Source of the DNA: Dendrolimus kikuchii
Taxonomy: Eukaryota; Arthropoda; Insecta; Lepidoptera; Lasiocampidae
Reading direction: 5' to 3'
DNA: 64,000 nt
Assembly: GCA_019925095.2 (NCBI GenBank)
Contig: CM034398.1
Span: 7,889,001 to 7,953,000, forward strand
Below the pieces are notes generated by a model. The model was not told where the DNA came from and ran no database searches. It saw only the letters and a program-made list of their open reading frames with translations. A program made the position numbers and the translations under genes. This document shows, in pieces, positions 47,297-58,798 of this stretch; within the stretch, counting starts at the first letter, position 1, and the number at the start of each line of letters is the position of its first letter.

Positions 47297-47301
47297 CTAC
47301 C
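47297..47301. repeat. Target duplication of mag-like element, right
   Basis: CTACC, matching 42909-42913. Confidence 0.85.
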
Positions 47302-47544
47302 CAAACGAAACTAAGTTTCAATACAAAACCGTAGTCTTGTGGGAAGAAAACATTTTGTCTGTTCTCCTTTATCTAATCTGGATTAATCTTCGCCGGAAAT
47401 TACTTGATCCCTTAAGATTCTGGCGGTTCATGAACTTGTTTCTTACTAAAACGTAGAAAGAATAAATATTGGGCGATTACGTTGAATCATGACAGGTGGA
47501 AAATATATCGCACCCTTAGAACTACAGAGGCCTAAATCAAAACT

Positions 47545-47720
47545 ATGACTAGATACATACATATCATCATGCCTGCTTCCCATGGGGCCAAGCAAGGACT
47601 ATGGATCACCACTTGTGAAAATCCTAACAAACAACTTTCGCTTTATCTACGCTCATTAACCTGTTCGTACATGAACGCTTATTTGAAATGCTTTTTACGC
47701 GACCTCTTTTTAACACTTCT
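47545..47720 (-). pseudogene. RTE-like LINE 3' relic
   Basis: Minus-strand text parallels 17690-17825: AGGTTAATGA, GCGAAAGTTGTTTGT, CCCCATGGGAAGCAGGC and an (ATGT)n-like end. The reading frame is broken by stops. Same family as 17478-17830. Confidence 0.65.
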
Positions 47721-47813
47721 GCTATTTGATCATGGCGTGCGCGTCGCGGTCTACCGGTAAACTTTGACTGTTAGATTCAAATATGTAAGAAGAAGTATTA
47801 TTAAACTATGCTC

Positions 47814-47852
47814 TAATAGTTATACGAACCCATGGACCTCGTATAACTATTA
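47814..47852. repeat. Perfect 14-bp hairpin
   Basis: TAATAGTTATACGA pairs exactly with 47839-47852 around an 11-base loop. Confidence 0.85.
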
Positions 47853-48022
47853 TGAATAAGTGTGTAAAAAAATCTATAATAGGGAAGCGGATCGTCAGTT
47901 CAATTGAGATACAGCATCTTACATAACCACGCAGCGTCACAGATTTTGTACGAGCGGAACTATGACGTCATAAGTATGTATATTACATAAAAGAAGTCAA
48001 ATAGCGCATTTACTTCTGTTTA

Positions 48023-48229
48023 GCTTCTTTTTATATATGTAACTCTTCTGTTTGTAACTATGTCACTAAACTCCTCCTAGACGGTAAGAACTTTTTTAAT
48101 GAATTTTTATGTGCATTGAAGTGGATTCGAGAATGGTTTAGCTTCAAAATTGGACCCGGCAGGTGAGGCCGCAACCGGGTTCTAAATTCTTCTCCATGGC
48201 AGAATAACGTCTGCTGAAGTCGCTAGTTT
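48023..48229 (+). mobile_element. Short Helitron
   Basis: Begins near TTATATATGTAACTC and ends GTCGCTAG (48226-48229) followed by T. It shares TTGGACCCGGC and AACCGGGTTCTAAAT-like blocks with 14971-15168. Confidence 0.55.
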
Positions 48230-49049
48230 AAAAGATAATATTAAGATATTTTAAAACCTGAAGTCTAAAGAAGTCGTTTTTGCAGATTCATAGGTATGAT
48301 GAAAATGGAATTTTATACTATGTTTCACAACTACCAGTATATCTAGACACGTGTCAATTTCACTAAGCGATTCTCCAAAGGCGACCACTTTAGGCCCTAT
48401 GTGCTTTTATATGTAAATTATCTTAGAATATATTGTAACATGAGTTGGCAACCTAAATTTATGGCAGCTAATATATGTTTATAGGAGATATTATGAAGCT
48501 ACATTTGTAGTTGTTACTTGTACAATAATGTCATAATTTAATAGATTATGTTAAGTATCATGAAACATTAGCTATTTTAAGGCAGATGTTGATTGATCTG
48601 TTACAGTGAATAAAGTATTAGATAGGAAATACGATACCGTCATGTTTACTAAATGTTTTAGTGGCATTTGTAACAGTTATTAACAAGTTGCTGGACATTT
48701 TAGATTTTGAACATTTCATTGACGGTACTTTCAAGTAATTTATAATATTTAAACGGTGCCTGAAACCAAGCAGACAAAGTTGTTCTACCACTTTTCGCCA
48801 GGCGCTCCGCTCTTCAGTAAACTGAGTAAGTTAAATGTTTTTTTTATGGAAATGTTCGTGTGTGATTTGATAAATGTGGTGAATTTAGATGATATAAATA
48901 CTATAATTGCGAGGCTTGGGGTGAGTAGAAGGAGAGGTTGGAGGTCACCGGGCAAGGCATATTCTTTATGTCATCTTGGTAATATATCTAAATGTTTTGC
49001 TATAAATGACTGAATAGAGATATTCTTTTTAATGTTTCTGTGGGTACAA
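48230..49049. other. AT-rich DNA, nothing recognised
   Basis: An 85-residue ORF at 48756-49013 has no recognised motif. Confidence 0.35.
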
Positions 49050-49325
49050 TACATGGTTACGCCGAGGAACACCTCCTTATAAATTCTTCCTCCCCATCCT
49101 CGCCATCAAGAAAAGAATAAACTTTCAAAGGAAGAATGCTCAAAACAAAAGAATCATTCATATTCTGTCAGTGCTGTCACTGCAATATATAGTGATATGA
49201 TAGTTGGAAAACAATATGGTGCACTGGTGGACTGGTGGCGAGGTAAGTTACTCTTCCGTTGCTTCTTCTTCCACGTCTCTTTGCCTTCTCCCAGCCATCG
49301 CATCGCTCCCGCAATACATATGTTT
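49050..49325 (-). repeat. Dispersed repeat, inverted relative of 16.5 kb
   Basis: Contains GCCGAGGAACACCTCCTT, CATCCTCGCCATCAAGAA and CTTCTCCCAGCCATCGCATC, reverse complements of blocks in 16500-16800. Confidence 0.6.
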
Positions 49326-49547
49326 ATTGATTTATTATATTAAGTGTCGATGACACTTATACATGTAGCAGCATCTTATTTTTTTTTCTTGCAAGTTTTA
49401 TATTTATTGCAAGTTTCAGAAAATATGAAAATAAAGTCCATATATCACATATACTAGGTGGCGGGTATAGCTAGTCTTCAAATTATTTATTGATTCAACT
49501 TTAGTTAAAAAAAATAAGTTTTAAAAATCTATTAATCCCTGCCAAGC

Positions 49548-49672
49548 GTTGCCCGGAAGGGATCGCTTTTTAACGATAAGGCGACGGTCTTATCGCTATA
49601 TTATCTTTTGTACTTTTTCTATTTCTGTTTGTTTATGCTTTAGTATACAATAAAGCGTCATCTATCTATCTA
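49548..49672 (+). mobile_element. LINE 3' tail (stem-loop family)
   Basis: CGGAAGGGATCGCTTTTTAA and CGATAAGGCGA form the stem-loop, then comes a T-rich spacer, ATACAATAAAGCG and (ATCT)n. Confidence 0.8.
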
Positions 49673-50091
49673 ATACAATTATTTGAACAGATATCATTAA
49701 AATGCAAAGAAACGAGTAATCCGATTTCTTGGATATCATTCAGCAGTTTAAACGTATTTCCAAGTTTTACTGTGCTCTTAAAACTTTTTTAGCATTTAAA
49801 CGTCCTAATAAATCATAAAACCGCCGTTCAGAATAAAAAGAATGAGACCAGCGTCATTTAGGGGATGTCGTTTATTTGATTGCATTCCTTAGGAGGTCAA
49901 GAAGTTTGAAAACGGATAGATTACTTTTACAAATTGTTTGGGAAATAACATTTGTAAAACAAGTACCTACAGAATCCTTATACAGAACTAAATGTCGGCT
50001 TTTTATACGCACGAGTATCTACCAACCATTTCTTTGCTTTTGTACTAGTTAAAAGTTGAAACTAATTACACACAAGTAATTGTTGAAGCTC

Positions 50092-50298
50092 TCAAATGAA
50101 GTAAATATCGAACCATGGGAAAGGGTTTGTGCCGTTTGGAATTGAACCAGGTCCGTGTGGTCCATTGGCAAAGATTTCTTCAAAGAAAGCAGCCAACTCT
50201 TTGATGCCACCCGTGAATCGAAAACGGGCATAGATACTTTTCAACCCGGGAGACGATATAGTTTGCGATATAAAATGAAGTGAATCTTCCGAGGGCAA
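50092..50298 (-). other. Ambiguous: SINE-like or exon-like ORF
   Basis: A 68-residue frame reads FTGGIKELAAFFEEIFANGP and PGSIPNGTNPFPWFD, which looks protein-like. But the same strand holds GGTTCAATTCC (a perfect B box), with AGAGTTGGCTGC upstream as a possible A-box region, so it may be a tRNA-derived SINE. No splice sites are convincing. I lean towards SINE. Confidence 0.3.
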
Positions 50299-50339
50299 AT
50301 AGCACTAAAATAAAATTTAATACAATGTAACCTGTACTA

Positions 50340-50408
50340 ACGACTGCGCTTTAAACAAGAGGTGTGCACTAAAGTTTGACCGCGGCGCAACCACGGGGTA
50401 AACTCTAG
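50340..50408 (+). mobile_element. Helitron 3' end
   Basis: GC-rich hairpin (CCGCGGCGCAACCACGG) followed by CTCTAG (CTAG at 50405-50408) and T. The 5' part is not identified. Confidence 0.5.
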
Positions 50409-50458
50409 TAATATAATAACTTTTGTCACAATTACGACGTGATAATGATGAAGCAAAA

Positions 50459-51005
50459 TCTGTATAATATTATAAAGTCCTAAACATGCCGTGTCTGTAC
50501 ATTGAAGCTATTTAAAATAACCAACTGGATTACACTAAATATACGATGGAGAACATGACGCATAGATTTCTTGACTATTTATCAGTTTCTTTATTTGTTC
50601 TGGAATCACGTAATTATTATTGGACCGATTTTGACGAGGTTTTCGCTGATCGACAACAAATTTTTATTCTTAAAATTTACGCTACTTAATTTCCCGGGAA
50701 TCCCGCGGAAATTTTTCTTGAAATGATTTAAAATGGCCAAATAGAAAAACAATCGAATTCCAAAGCGATTTTTTCACTGATCAATAGCAAATTTTATGTA
50801 ATAAAATGTGATATTTTTTTATTCCGCGAATCCCACGGGAATTTTTCCGGGGACGGTTTGTAGTTGTTCGGGTGCATAAAAATTAGCTAATTCCGACACA
50901 GTTTTCACTAAAACAATAGCTAACATTCTTTTTTAAATGCTGCGGTACTTTGTGTCCCGGGAATTTTAAATCAAGCATGGACGGAGACATGCCTACGACT
51001 TCGTC
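50459..51005 (+). mobile_element. Helitron, 'GCCGTGTCTG' family copy 2
   Basis: Starts TCTGTATAATATTATAAAG after host A, then ATGCCGTGTCTG and CCCGGGAATCCCGCGG. The 3' end is decayed near GACTTCGTCC. Confidence 0.6.
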
Positions 51006-51713
51006 CTGGTATATTACAAAATTATAAACTAGTACAATAAAGGAAACTTAATTTATATTGTATTCTACCTATAATCCCTTCAGACTAAGTAGAATACTGA
51101 GCCTAGATCATTGAAGTAGAGTTCAATTTTATTTATTCTTATAAATTTATTTTTTTCTTACCTACTTATATAAAATTTCTGCCTTTCGAGTCTGTGATGG
51201 AAATTGTACCACAAAAAAATATCTAAAGTCGCGATGTCTATCTTAAGTGACTTTATTCACCAAGGTGAATATTTTACCCACTTTTACGTTCGCTGATGTA
51301 TCAAAGTCTTTTGTATTACGATTGCTCTATAAAAAGTCGCTTTATTTACGGATCAAATGTATTCTCTCCTCCACTAGGCAGAAGTTGTGCAAAAGACATT
51401 ATTTTCTTGTCTTTTATTATACTAAAAAGAGAGAATTTTATATTTTCTTTGTATAATAATCGCTGCGTAGAACAACGAAAGCTTGTGTTCAAACCTCTTT
51501 TGTTGTGGAAAAAATCTATTTTTACCATAAAAACATTTGAAAAGAATGTTTAAGAGTAAAAAATACAGCATGATAATATTCTTTCGGGAAAGTTAGAAAT
51601 TATACAGTGTAGTCGGTTATCGTAACAAACGAGTTGCGAAAGGGGAAATAAAACCAAGAATGTTATGCCTTGAGTACACTACATATTTTATACGCGTTCG
51701 ATTTTTGTTTGTA
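51006..51713. other. AT-rich DNA, nothing recognised
   Basis: Overlapping short ORFs at 51247-51553 have no recognised motif. Confidence 0.35.
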
Positions 51714-51972
51714 CGTAGTAGCGTAATGGCTAGCGCACGAGTCCCAAATTCAAAAGGCACGGGTTAGATCCTGACGCTTAGGCAGTTTTCTGACCTAACG
51801 TGCATATTGTTACAATTATCACGTGCTAACAACGGTGAAGGAAAACATAATGATGCAACCTGCACACCGAGATAACCGATACATCAAACCTACCAAGCCG
51901 CATTGGACAAGCGTTCCCCTATAACGGGAGGCCCGAGCCCAGCAGTGGGACATTTATGCGCTTTTATTATAA
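51714..51972 (+). mobile_element. tRNA-derived SINE, copy 1
   Basis: The tRNA-like head TAGCGTAATGGCTAGCGC is followed by a degenerate B box (GGGTTAGATCC). The body has AACAACGGTGAAGGAAAAC, and the tail reads GAGCCCAGCAGTGGGACAT. The same structure is at 62991-63285. Confidence 0.75.
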
Positions 51973-53304
51973 GTAAATCTCCATTTTTGGATTTTAGGAA
52001 ATTTACTTATTAGCGTTGGGAGATTAACGTACTTTTGTTGGCTGAATCAAAGAAACAGGCAAACGGTACTCCTGATGGAAAATGCTCAACGCCACCTATG
52101 TAACTTTGTAACACTAAGTCTCACGCCTTGTCAGCCTTAAACAAATTTTACAATACTCTTCTCAAATGAGGGTAAACCTCGAACATTCTAGAGAACCGTT
52201 ACGTTTTAATGTTTAGAATAAAAGACTTATAAAAATAACCATTTGTTTAACCACCTCTTAGTGAACCACACAAGTTCCTAATAAATGCATACCTATTTTT
52301 CTTATACTTATAAACTTGAGTTGGCTTATCTAAGAGGCGTACACATAATTAAAGTCTGTATAATAAATAATAATAAACATCGTTGTAACTGAAACAATCT
52401 ACTAAAGAATGAAAAAGAACAAATATTGTTGTCAAAACTACAATTTTTGAAGCTATATTTCGTAATTATGTCAGTTAACGTTCAGTATTTCTAATATTTT
52501 GATAACCAGTCCGCAACGATCACCTGTTTCAAATAAAAAACTCCATCTTGTCTCGTAGGCATTGCTTAAACTAGGTCTCGGTATTGTTTAAAATCTGGGA
52601 ATATACAATTAGTGTATTTATTTTTTTGAATTCCGACAAATAGAATAGCTTTGGTGAATACGAATAAGAAGCTTAGGTACACACGTGAAGTAGTATAGAA
52701 AGAGTTAGTAATGTAAAATTGTAAGAAAAAAAATATACGATACTGAGAAAAATCTAGTGTGTTAATGACTTTAAAGACAGTACTAAAAATACCTTCATCA
52801 AAGTTTATTAAAGTACTTCGCTTACAATAATAAAAACATTCCGAACACATACGATATCTAAAATTTACTTTACAACTCTTATTTCAAATTCAGCGAAATA
52901 TAGAATTTCAAGTGTATTTTACACTCCATACTAAAATATATGCGAAAGCAACTGCTTCATTACACAAGTAAACAAACGGCTTAAAAGAAAATTAAATTAT
53001 GGCCAGGACATAACTATATGTATCACTGGGAAGAGCATGGGATATCTTCCTTCGCAAAAAAACTTATGAATATGGGTAGTCTAGAATAAAATAGTATTTT
53101 CGTTTTAATTGCTTGTTGAACTAATGGGTACATATGTATATGAATGTTTGAAATATAAATACAGATCGCCATAATCACCCTTTCAGCGTGCATTTAGAAG
53201 TTTCTATCTAATTAAAACTACTACCAAAATTAATTTAGTATTTCTTAATAAATTAAACTATACAATAAATTGAATAAAAAATGAACTATATATACAAACT
53301 AAAA
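51973..53304. other. AT-rich DNA with a worn repeat fragment
   Basis: Positions 52040-52140 (ACAGGCAAACGGTACTCCTG) look like a worn 5' part of the ~300-bp repeat. Nothing else is supported. Confidence 0.4.
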
Positions 53305-53862
53305 TTAAATTACAAAATCTAGTACCAGACCGCTGTTAGTCGGAAATGTGCCCAAAAGACTGGCCCCATTACCTCGCTGAATGGCAACGCTAATGCGCTG
53401 TCCGAGGTACAAACAAACCAGTCTTTTGGTCATGTGAGACATCCACCAGACATTTGGATATGTCTCGATAAAGCTCGTGCGTCTCAGACCCCCATGGTCC
53501 CAGGGTCTCGACCCCAAAAGCCGCAAATATGTAGCCATTTCCGATGGCCGACTTTTGGCAGCATTTTAGGGCCTCCTGTTGTGCAGCAGTGTACCGGCAG
53601 ACATGCTAGTGGCTGGAAGATTGGACACTGCCAAAGTATCGACGCAAGACGCGTCCCATACTAAGGGGCGACCCATTTTCCAGGGCACCAACACACCATC
53701 GGGTCTCTTGCCATCGTCGCGGTACAAGCCGTTCGGTTCTAGAACCGAAGGTACCCCGGTGGTGATAAGAGCCTGACGGATTATGTCATTAAGTGTTGAA
53801 TGACGTGAAATTCTGCCGGCACTCCTGATACGCGATAACCCATGGTGACCGAGGCGCTCCAC
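53305..53862 (-). pseudogene. LINE relic with REL-type endonuclease domain
   Basis: Two minus-strand frames belong together. 53566-53862 reads [26 protein letters not shown], then [20 protein letters not shown] and [15 protein letters not shown]. 53305-53538 gives the continuation (LGQRISVAIQRGN). The GHHGLSC-like motif, RH, KRPD and a downstream Asp resemble the PD-(D/E)XK restriction-like endonuclease domain of some non-LTR retrotransposons; I have seen similar text in arthropod proteins annotated as reverse transcriptases. The Cys of the zinc motif is Arg here (GLSR), and stops and a frameshift separate the parts. No polymerase domain remains. Confidence 0.65.
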
Positions 53863-54534
53863 CTTATTTACCGTATTTATTCATCGGTGTTATTTTACCG
53901 TCAACACGTAATAAATTTCTCTTCTTCGTACAAGCAGGAGTAGAAACATTCCAAAATAAACTAACGTTAAAATTGAATAAAGAGCCACACAAAAGTCTCA
54001 GCGTCATATTTCTTCCTATGATAAATTCTCACCTTAGAGGTGAAAGGGAATGGGAAGAAAATTATACTCAACAACAAAAGACGACGGAATAATTAACAAA
54101 ACAAAACCGAGCTTTATACCTTTCAGAATTATATATATTTCACCAAAGCTAGGCATGCTCTAATAAATTACGAAGAAGGGCCACCCCCATAGATTTGAGA
54201 TGTCAAGAATTAATTAGAAACGCTATTTAAAATTCAATTCAATTCGACCATACCTATTTTTAAACGACTTCAAAAAAGAAGGTTCGCCATTCGTCGTGTA
54301 AATATTCTTTGAAGTAAAACTTCTATATAAACGGGGGGTCTTAGGATTATTAACAATCTGCCCATAAAACTTTAAGTTAAAAATTTGTTGAGGTTCATCG
54401 TCTCGAATCGTCTAAATAATTTAGTGCATCAGTAACTAATTATTATAATTGTTTAGTGATCCTGGCAACACTATGACGTAATTTCTATTTTTAGCAATGA
54501 TGCAATGTTATTGTTTTGTAGGGTAGTATTTTCG
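53863..54534. other. AT-rich DNA, nothing recognised
   Basis: Positions 54255-54290 (ACGACTTCAAAAAAGAAGG) may be an edge of the GGAGGAGGTTCTC repeat family. Confidence 0.35.
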
Positions 54535-54570
54535 TATAAAAGGCGTAGCGGCGTGTAGACGGTGTTCATT
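54535..54570 (+). promoter_or_regulatory. Possible TATA promoter with initiator
   Basis: TATAAAAG (54535-54542) lies about 30 bp before TTCATT (54565-54570), a plausible insect start site. The poly(A) retroposon is inserted exactly at that point. The continuation after the insert has AATAAAGG at about 55170, so the promoter may belong to another LTR. Confidence 0.3.
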
Positions 54571-55113
54571 TTATCACAAAACGGCTGGCCCGGATCAGCC
54601 CGCCCGCGGTTAGGACGGCAGGCTGGCAGGCACGGACAGACAGACACAGACGGCGGCGTCTCAGGCGCCGCCAATCAAGATCTCTCCACGTCCCTGCGAG
54701 GGACGCTAGGAGATATTGCCCCCCCACAGGATAGACTAGGCGTGTTGCTGGGAAGTTTCTTTCGCCGTTTCTTCTCTCCCAGTCATAACACGTTGCGAAA
54801 CGGCAGTAAGATAGCGTAGGCCGCCGCGAACCACCGATCCCGGTCCGCCGGGATGCTTCCTCTCGGGCTTTATATTACCCATCGCCCGTTCTCAATTAGT
54901 GCTTTGTGTCGCCCTATGGTCGGCATCATTAAATTCATCTCCCTCTCATGGCAACAGTCCAGCCGAGGTAAAACTCCTTAGGGAGCTCCCTCGAGCAAGT
55001 TGCCCCCCCGGGCTCGAGCGCCTTCGCTTCGCGAAGGCACTCGCCCCAAGAACCCCGGTAAAGTTGTAAGGTCTTCGGACCAACAACATAAAGTCAAGTC
55101 CAATAAAAAAAAA
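54571..55113 (+). mobile_element. Retroposon with poly(A) and 12-bp target duplication
   Basis: The insert is bounded by ACGGTGTTCATT at 54559-54570 and 55114-55125, exact copies. It ends in an A-run after CAAGTCCAATA. It is much more GC-rich than its surroundings, with CGCCTTCGCTTCGCGAAGG hairpin-like text near 55020. The 85-residue ORF at 54562-54819 has no recognised domain. It is a LINE 3' end or a SINE of unknown family. A second, inverted partial copy lies at 59908-60070. Confidence 0.8.
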
Positions 55114-55346
55114 ACGGTGTTCATTGCTTACTGTGCTGTGTGAATAGTCACATCAATGGCTGAACAATAATAAAGGGGAAACCCTGCCCAAATAGTTAAT
55201 ATTTGGTATATTTGGTACATTCTTACCCGAATGTCTGCAAGGCTGTTACACAAGTCTAGAATCCAAATAGAACTGAGATAAAATATGAATGGATGGATAT
55301 ACCTGTGCCCGTTACTTCTTAGGGGTTTCGTGGGCTTTATTTTATA

Positions 55347-55741
55347 CTAAGATATGGCCGTGACTTCAGCTACGCTCGACTTGAAATTCCCGGGACACAA
55401 AATACCGCACCATTTGTACAAGAATGTAAACTATCATTTTAGTGAAAACTGTGTCGAAAGAAGCTATTATTACGCACCTGAGTAACTACAAACCGCTCCT
55501 GGGAAAATGTCCGCGGGATTCCCAGAACAAAAAGTAGCACAGATTTTAAGTCTAAGTATTTTCTGTCGATCAGTCGAAACCGCATCGAAATCGACGTAGT
55601 AGTTTTTACGTAAATCCCGAACAAACAGACAAGAAATCTAAAAAAAATTGCTTCGTGTTCTCCATTATTTATATAGCCTATTTCAGCTGTTTTTTTTAAT
55701 AGCTTTAATCTACAGACACGGCATTTTTAGAATATTATAGA
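55347..55741 (-). mobile_element. Helitron, 'GCCGTGTCTG' family copy 3
   Basis: The minus strand starts TCTATAATATTCTAAAAATG, then GCCGTGTCTG and GGGAATCCCGCGG, and ends near GAAGTCACGGCCATATCTTAG followed by T. Confidence 0.6.
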
Positions 55742-57183
55742 TTAGTTTCTACTTTACCTCACAAAATATTGAAATGACACATATTTTTTCTAGTAAATTT
55801 ACATGTAAATTTAAGTTCTGTTTTAATCCCAAAATTTTCCATTTAAGTTTTGTCTTTTCTTTTCATATTTTGGCATTCTGACTTGCGTCATAAATCACAC
55901 CACAAATCTTCATATCATGCTTCGTTCAATTCAGTTATCTTATTTTTTTTAATCTACCTTTCTAAAATTATAATAATTGATTCTAGCATTGAGCAAATAA
56001 AGCAAACTAATATCCTTATGATTCTATAACATATCCTCTCTACAGGCGTAGTACATTCCGTGTCTAAAGATAGTTAAAATCTAAATCAGCTAATAGTACT
56101 GCAGAATATGTGCAGACTTTACTCAGGCAACGAACATACACATTGTAATCATGAATACAACTACTAGGTGTGGCAGAATTATAGGCTAAGAGCTAGTGCT
56201 CAACGAAAACTCTCGAAAATTTGTCAATGTAATTTCCAATGCAGTTCATATAGTGTTTATACGTTTATAATGAATCAGATTCTGCTTGATTTCAGCATTG
56301 CTTGACCTTGGCTATAAAACTTACACTATAATTTATAATAGCTTATAATATATTTGAGAATGAAATAAATTAAACATTTAAAATTATTAGAAATAAAATA
56401 TTTGAATTCAATTAAAACGAATTAAACACTTATAATTCTTTTTTAAGGTGGTATATACTTCAATATTTGTGATATATATTGAAACATTGAAGCATACATA
56501 TTGCACATTTCACTTTAAATATAATAATAACGTATATTTTCTACAGATTTTTGTTATGGTTTTAATTTTAATTTGTTTTAGTTTAACTTAAATGTTATTT
56601 AATATAACTTATTCTTCCTCAAATAAATTATAAGCCATTGTAAACCATGTATCTATTATAGGCAAGATCAAACAATGCTGGGAATCAAACAGACTGATTT
56701 ATTATAAACGTATAAACCGCAATACAAAATAGAGAACAAATAATAAAACTGCACAACAAAAGTTCATTGGAATCGAATTAAATATTGCTAAAGTGTTTAC
56801 GTTTAGTTTTTTACCTTTAAAAATCCTAGAGTTTGTTCATATTATATTGAATTCGTTCTTTATTACTCAACCATGACAATTAACAACTTTTAATTAATGG
56901 TTTCGGGCTCCTAGACTACAAGTAAGTGCAATTTGTGCGCCGTCACAGGCGCGAGGGTGTGTTTTGCAAAACCGTTAAGTAATTGGAATACTTGAAACTA
57001 CTTTCAGCCAATTCACGTATATTGCCACCAATGTGTTCCAGACTTATTTATATTAATTACCACAGTACTATAGTGGCACTTAAATAAATAATAACTGTTA
57101 CACTCCGAAAACATAAAGAATAACTAAGAAAAGGAAAATTAAAATTAATTGTTACATTTATAACAGAGAAATTACTCCATTTA
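55742..57183. other. AT-rich DNA with a small LINE fragment
   Basis: Positions 55850-55960 (CATTCTGACTTGCGTCATA, CACACCACAAATCTTCATAT) match the last part of the RTE-like relic at 22.2 kb, minus strand. The rest holds nothing I recognise. Confidence 0.4.
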
Positions 57184-57415
57184 AGTATTTTCTTAAATTT
57201 TTGCGACTAGTACACATAATTAAAACTATTTGTTACCGATTTTAACCGCAGCATTTTATTTGATTTTTATTTCGATAGTTCGACCACTTTTCAGTAGCCA
57301 CGATCACGGAAGACATAGATGTGAAGTCTTTGTCTTCCGTGACATCTTTGTCTTCTGTGATGACGACTTCTGAACAGAGGACGACCGTTAAAACCATTAA
57401 AACGTGGTTTTATTT
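57184..57415. mobile_element. Foldback element, copy 3, degenerate
   Basis: Shares GTATTTTCTTAAATTTTTGC, ACCACTTTTCAGTAGCCACG and AACGTGGTTTTATTTAG with the foldback family. The centre has a TGTCTTCCGTGACATCTTTG duplication. Confidence 0.65.
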
Positions 57416-57676
57416 AGTCCAATTAATCTGTCTTTCACCTCGAATTTAAAACTTTGTTGTTGTATTGTTGGTATTTTTTTATTTGTTGTACTTGTAAAAA
57501 AACTTTGCTTTGGTATTTTAAAAGTTGTCTCAAAAGTCCATATAATCACGTGCCCGCGTCTCGAGACATACAAGGTGAAAACTCCAGAAAAACGGTTTAT
57601 TGCAAATATCAACCCAAATTGTGGAAGCCACGGGAGGTGGCAAATGTTTACAGTTTTTTATCATTTGGCTGGTGAT

Positions 57677-57752
57677 AGTGTCGGTAACGCTCTTGATGGC
57701 AGTGATGACCACTTTCCAACAGGAGTGCCGTTTGCCTGTCTGCTTGATAATA
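57677..57752 (-). repeat. Dispersed ~300-bp repeat, worn fragment
   Basis: GACCACTTTCCAACAGGAG and GCCGTTTGCCTGTCTGCTTG correspond to the reverse complement of the family's 5' part. Confidence 0.6.
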
Positions 57753-58149
57753 GGACTGCACATCAGAAGTGAAAACTTTGCATCTGAGCGTGGTGGTTAG
57801 AAGAGTTCGTTGCTTATTCCCATCCCAAAAGCATCCAACTAAAGATATTTTCACATTAAAAACATAAATTATTTTTTAGTTTTAAAGACGTCATCTTAGG
57901 TCTTTAAATTTTAATTAATTTCCCTTAGATGTTTTTACAACCACTTTTTCCGAGAATCACTTCCCGTATTGCAGTTGACATGCGCTTAAGATGTCACTAC
58001 AAACACACCTGTTAAGAGCCCTGTCACTACCATGCCACTTTTGGCCGCAGAAGTTCAACATAGTGCCGTAAATAAACTTCTTTGCGCCCTATGCGAGCTT
58101 CTGTAACTGTGCCCTTGTTTTTTTTTTTAATATGATATGTACCCAGTTT
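57753..58149. other. Unassigned DNA
   Basis: No supportable feature. Confidence 0.4.
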
Positions 58150-58778
58150 AAGTACTTGATCAGTTTAAGTACTTGGGATCTGTACTCAGTGCGTCCGGGG
58201 ATATCGACCACGACGTCAAGGCCCGTATCACAGCAGCTTGGGCCAAGTGGCGTGAGGTGACAGGTGTCATTTGTGACCCCAAAATGCTGGTTAAATTAAA
58301 AGGACAGGTCTATAAATCCATCATTAGACCTGTCCTTTTGTATGGCAGTGAAGCGTGGCCTGTACTTGAGCGACACAAGCAAGAACTGCGTGTCACGGAG
58401 ATGAATATGCTGCGATGGATGTGTAGAGTGACGCGGAAAGACCGGGTCAGGAACTCCCGCATCCGCGGCAGTCTTCATGTCCGTGACATAGCAGACAAAC
58501 TGCAAGAGTGTCGCTTACGCTGGTACGGCCACGTTTTACGGAGACCGGCTAATTTTGTAGGGAACAAATGTCTAGCCATGCCGCCACCGCCAGGTCCCGG
58601 TCGAAGGGGAAGGCCCAAGAAATGTTGGCTTGACGTTGTGAAGGATGACATGCGTACCAATGGTCTCAAAACGGGGGATGCAGAAGACCGCGCGAAGTGG
58701 AGTAGAAAAAGTAGGAAAGCGGACCCTGGGCGTCGGAGTGAACGCTCCGAACGCAACCGGGATTTAACGCTCGGATGA
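58150..58778 (+). pseudogene. 5'-truncated RTE-like LINE, polymerase C-terminus
   Basis: An open frame of about 201 residues from 58173, with the frame reading FKYLGSVLS just upstream. Motifs in order: LGSVLSASGDIDHDVKARIT, LKGQVYKSIIRPVLLYGSEA, MNMLRWMCRVTRKDRVRN, LRWYGHVLRRP, RRGRPKKCWLDVVKDDM and EDRAKWSR. This is the standard C-terminal part of RTE-like ORF2. The catalytic palm and endonuclease are missing. AGTTTAAGTACTTG is repeated at 58146 and 58160, at the truncation. The copy ends in (GAT)n. Confidence 0.9.
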
Positions 58779-58798
58779 TGATGATGATGATGATGATG
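58775..58798 (+). repeat. (GAT)n tail of RTE-like LINE
   Basis: Eight GAT/ATG units directly after the stop codon, the usual microsatellite tail of this LINE type. Confidence 0.85.
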
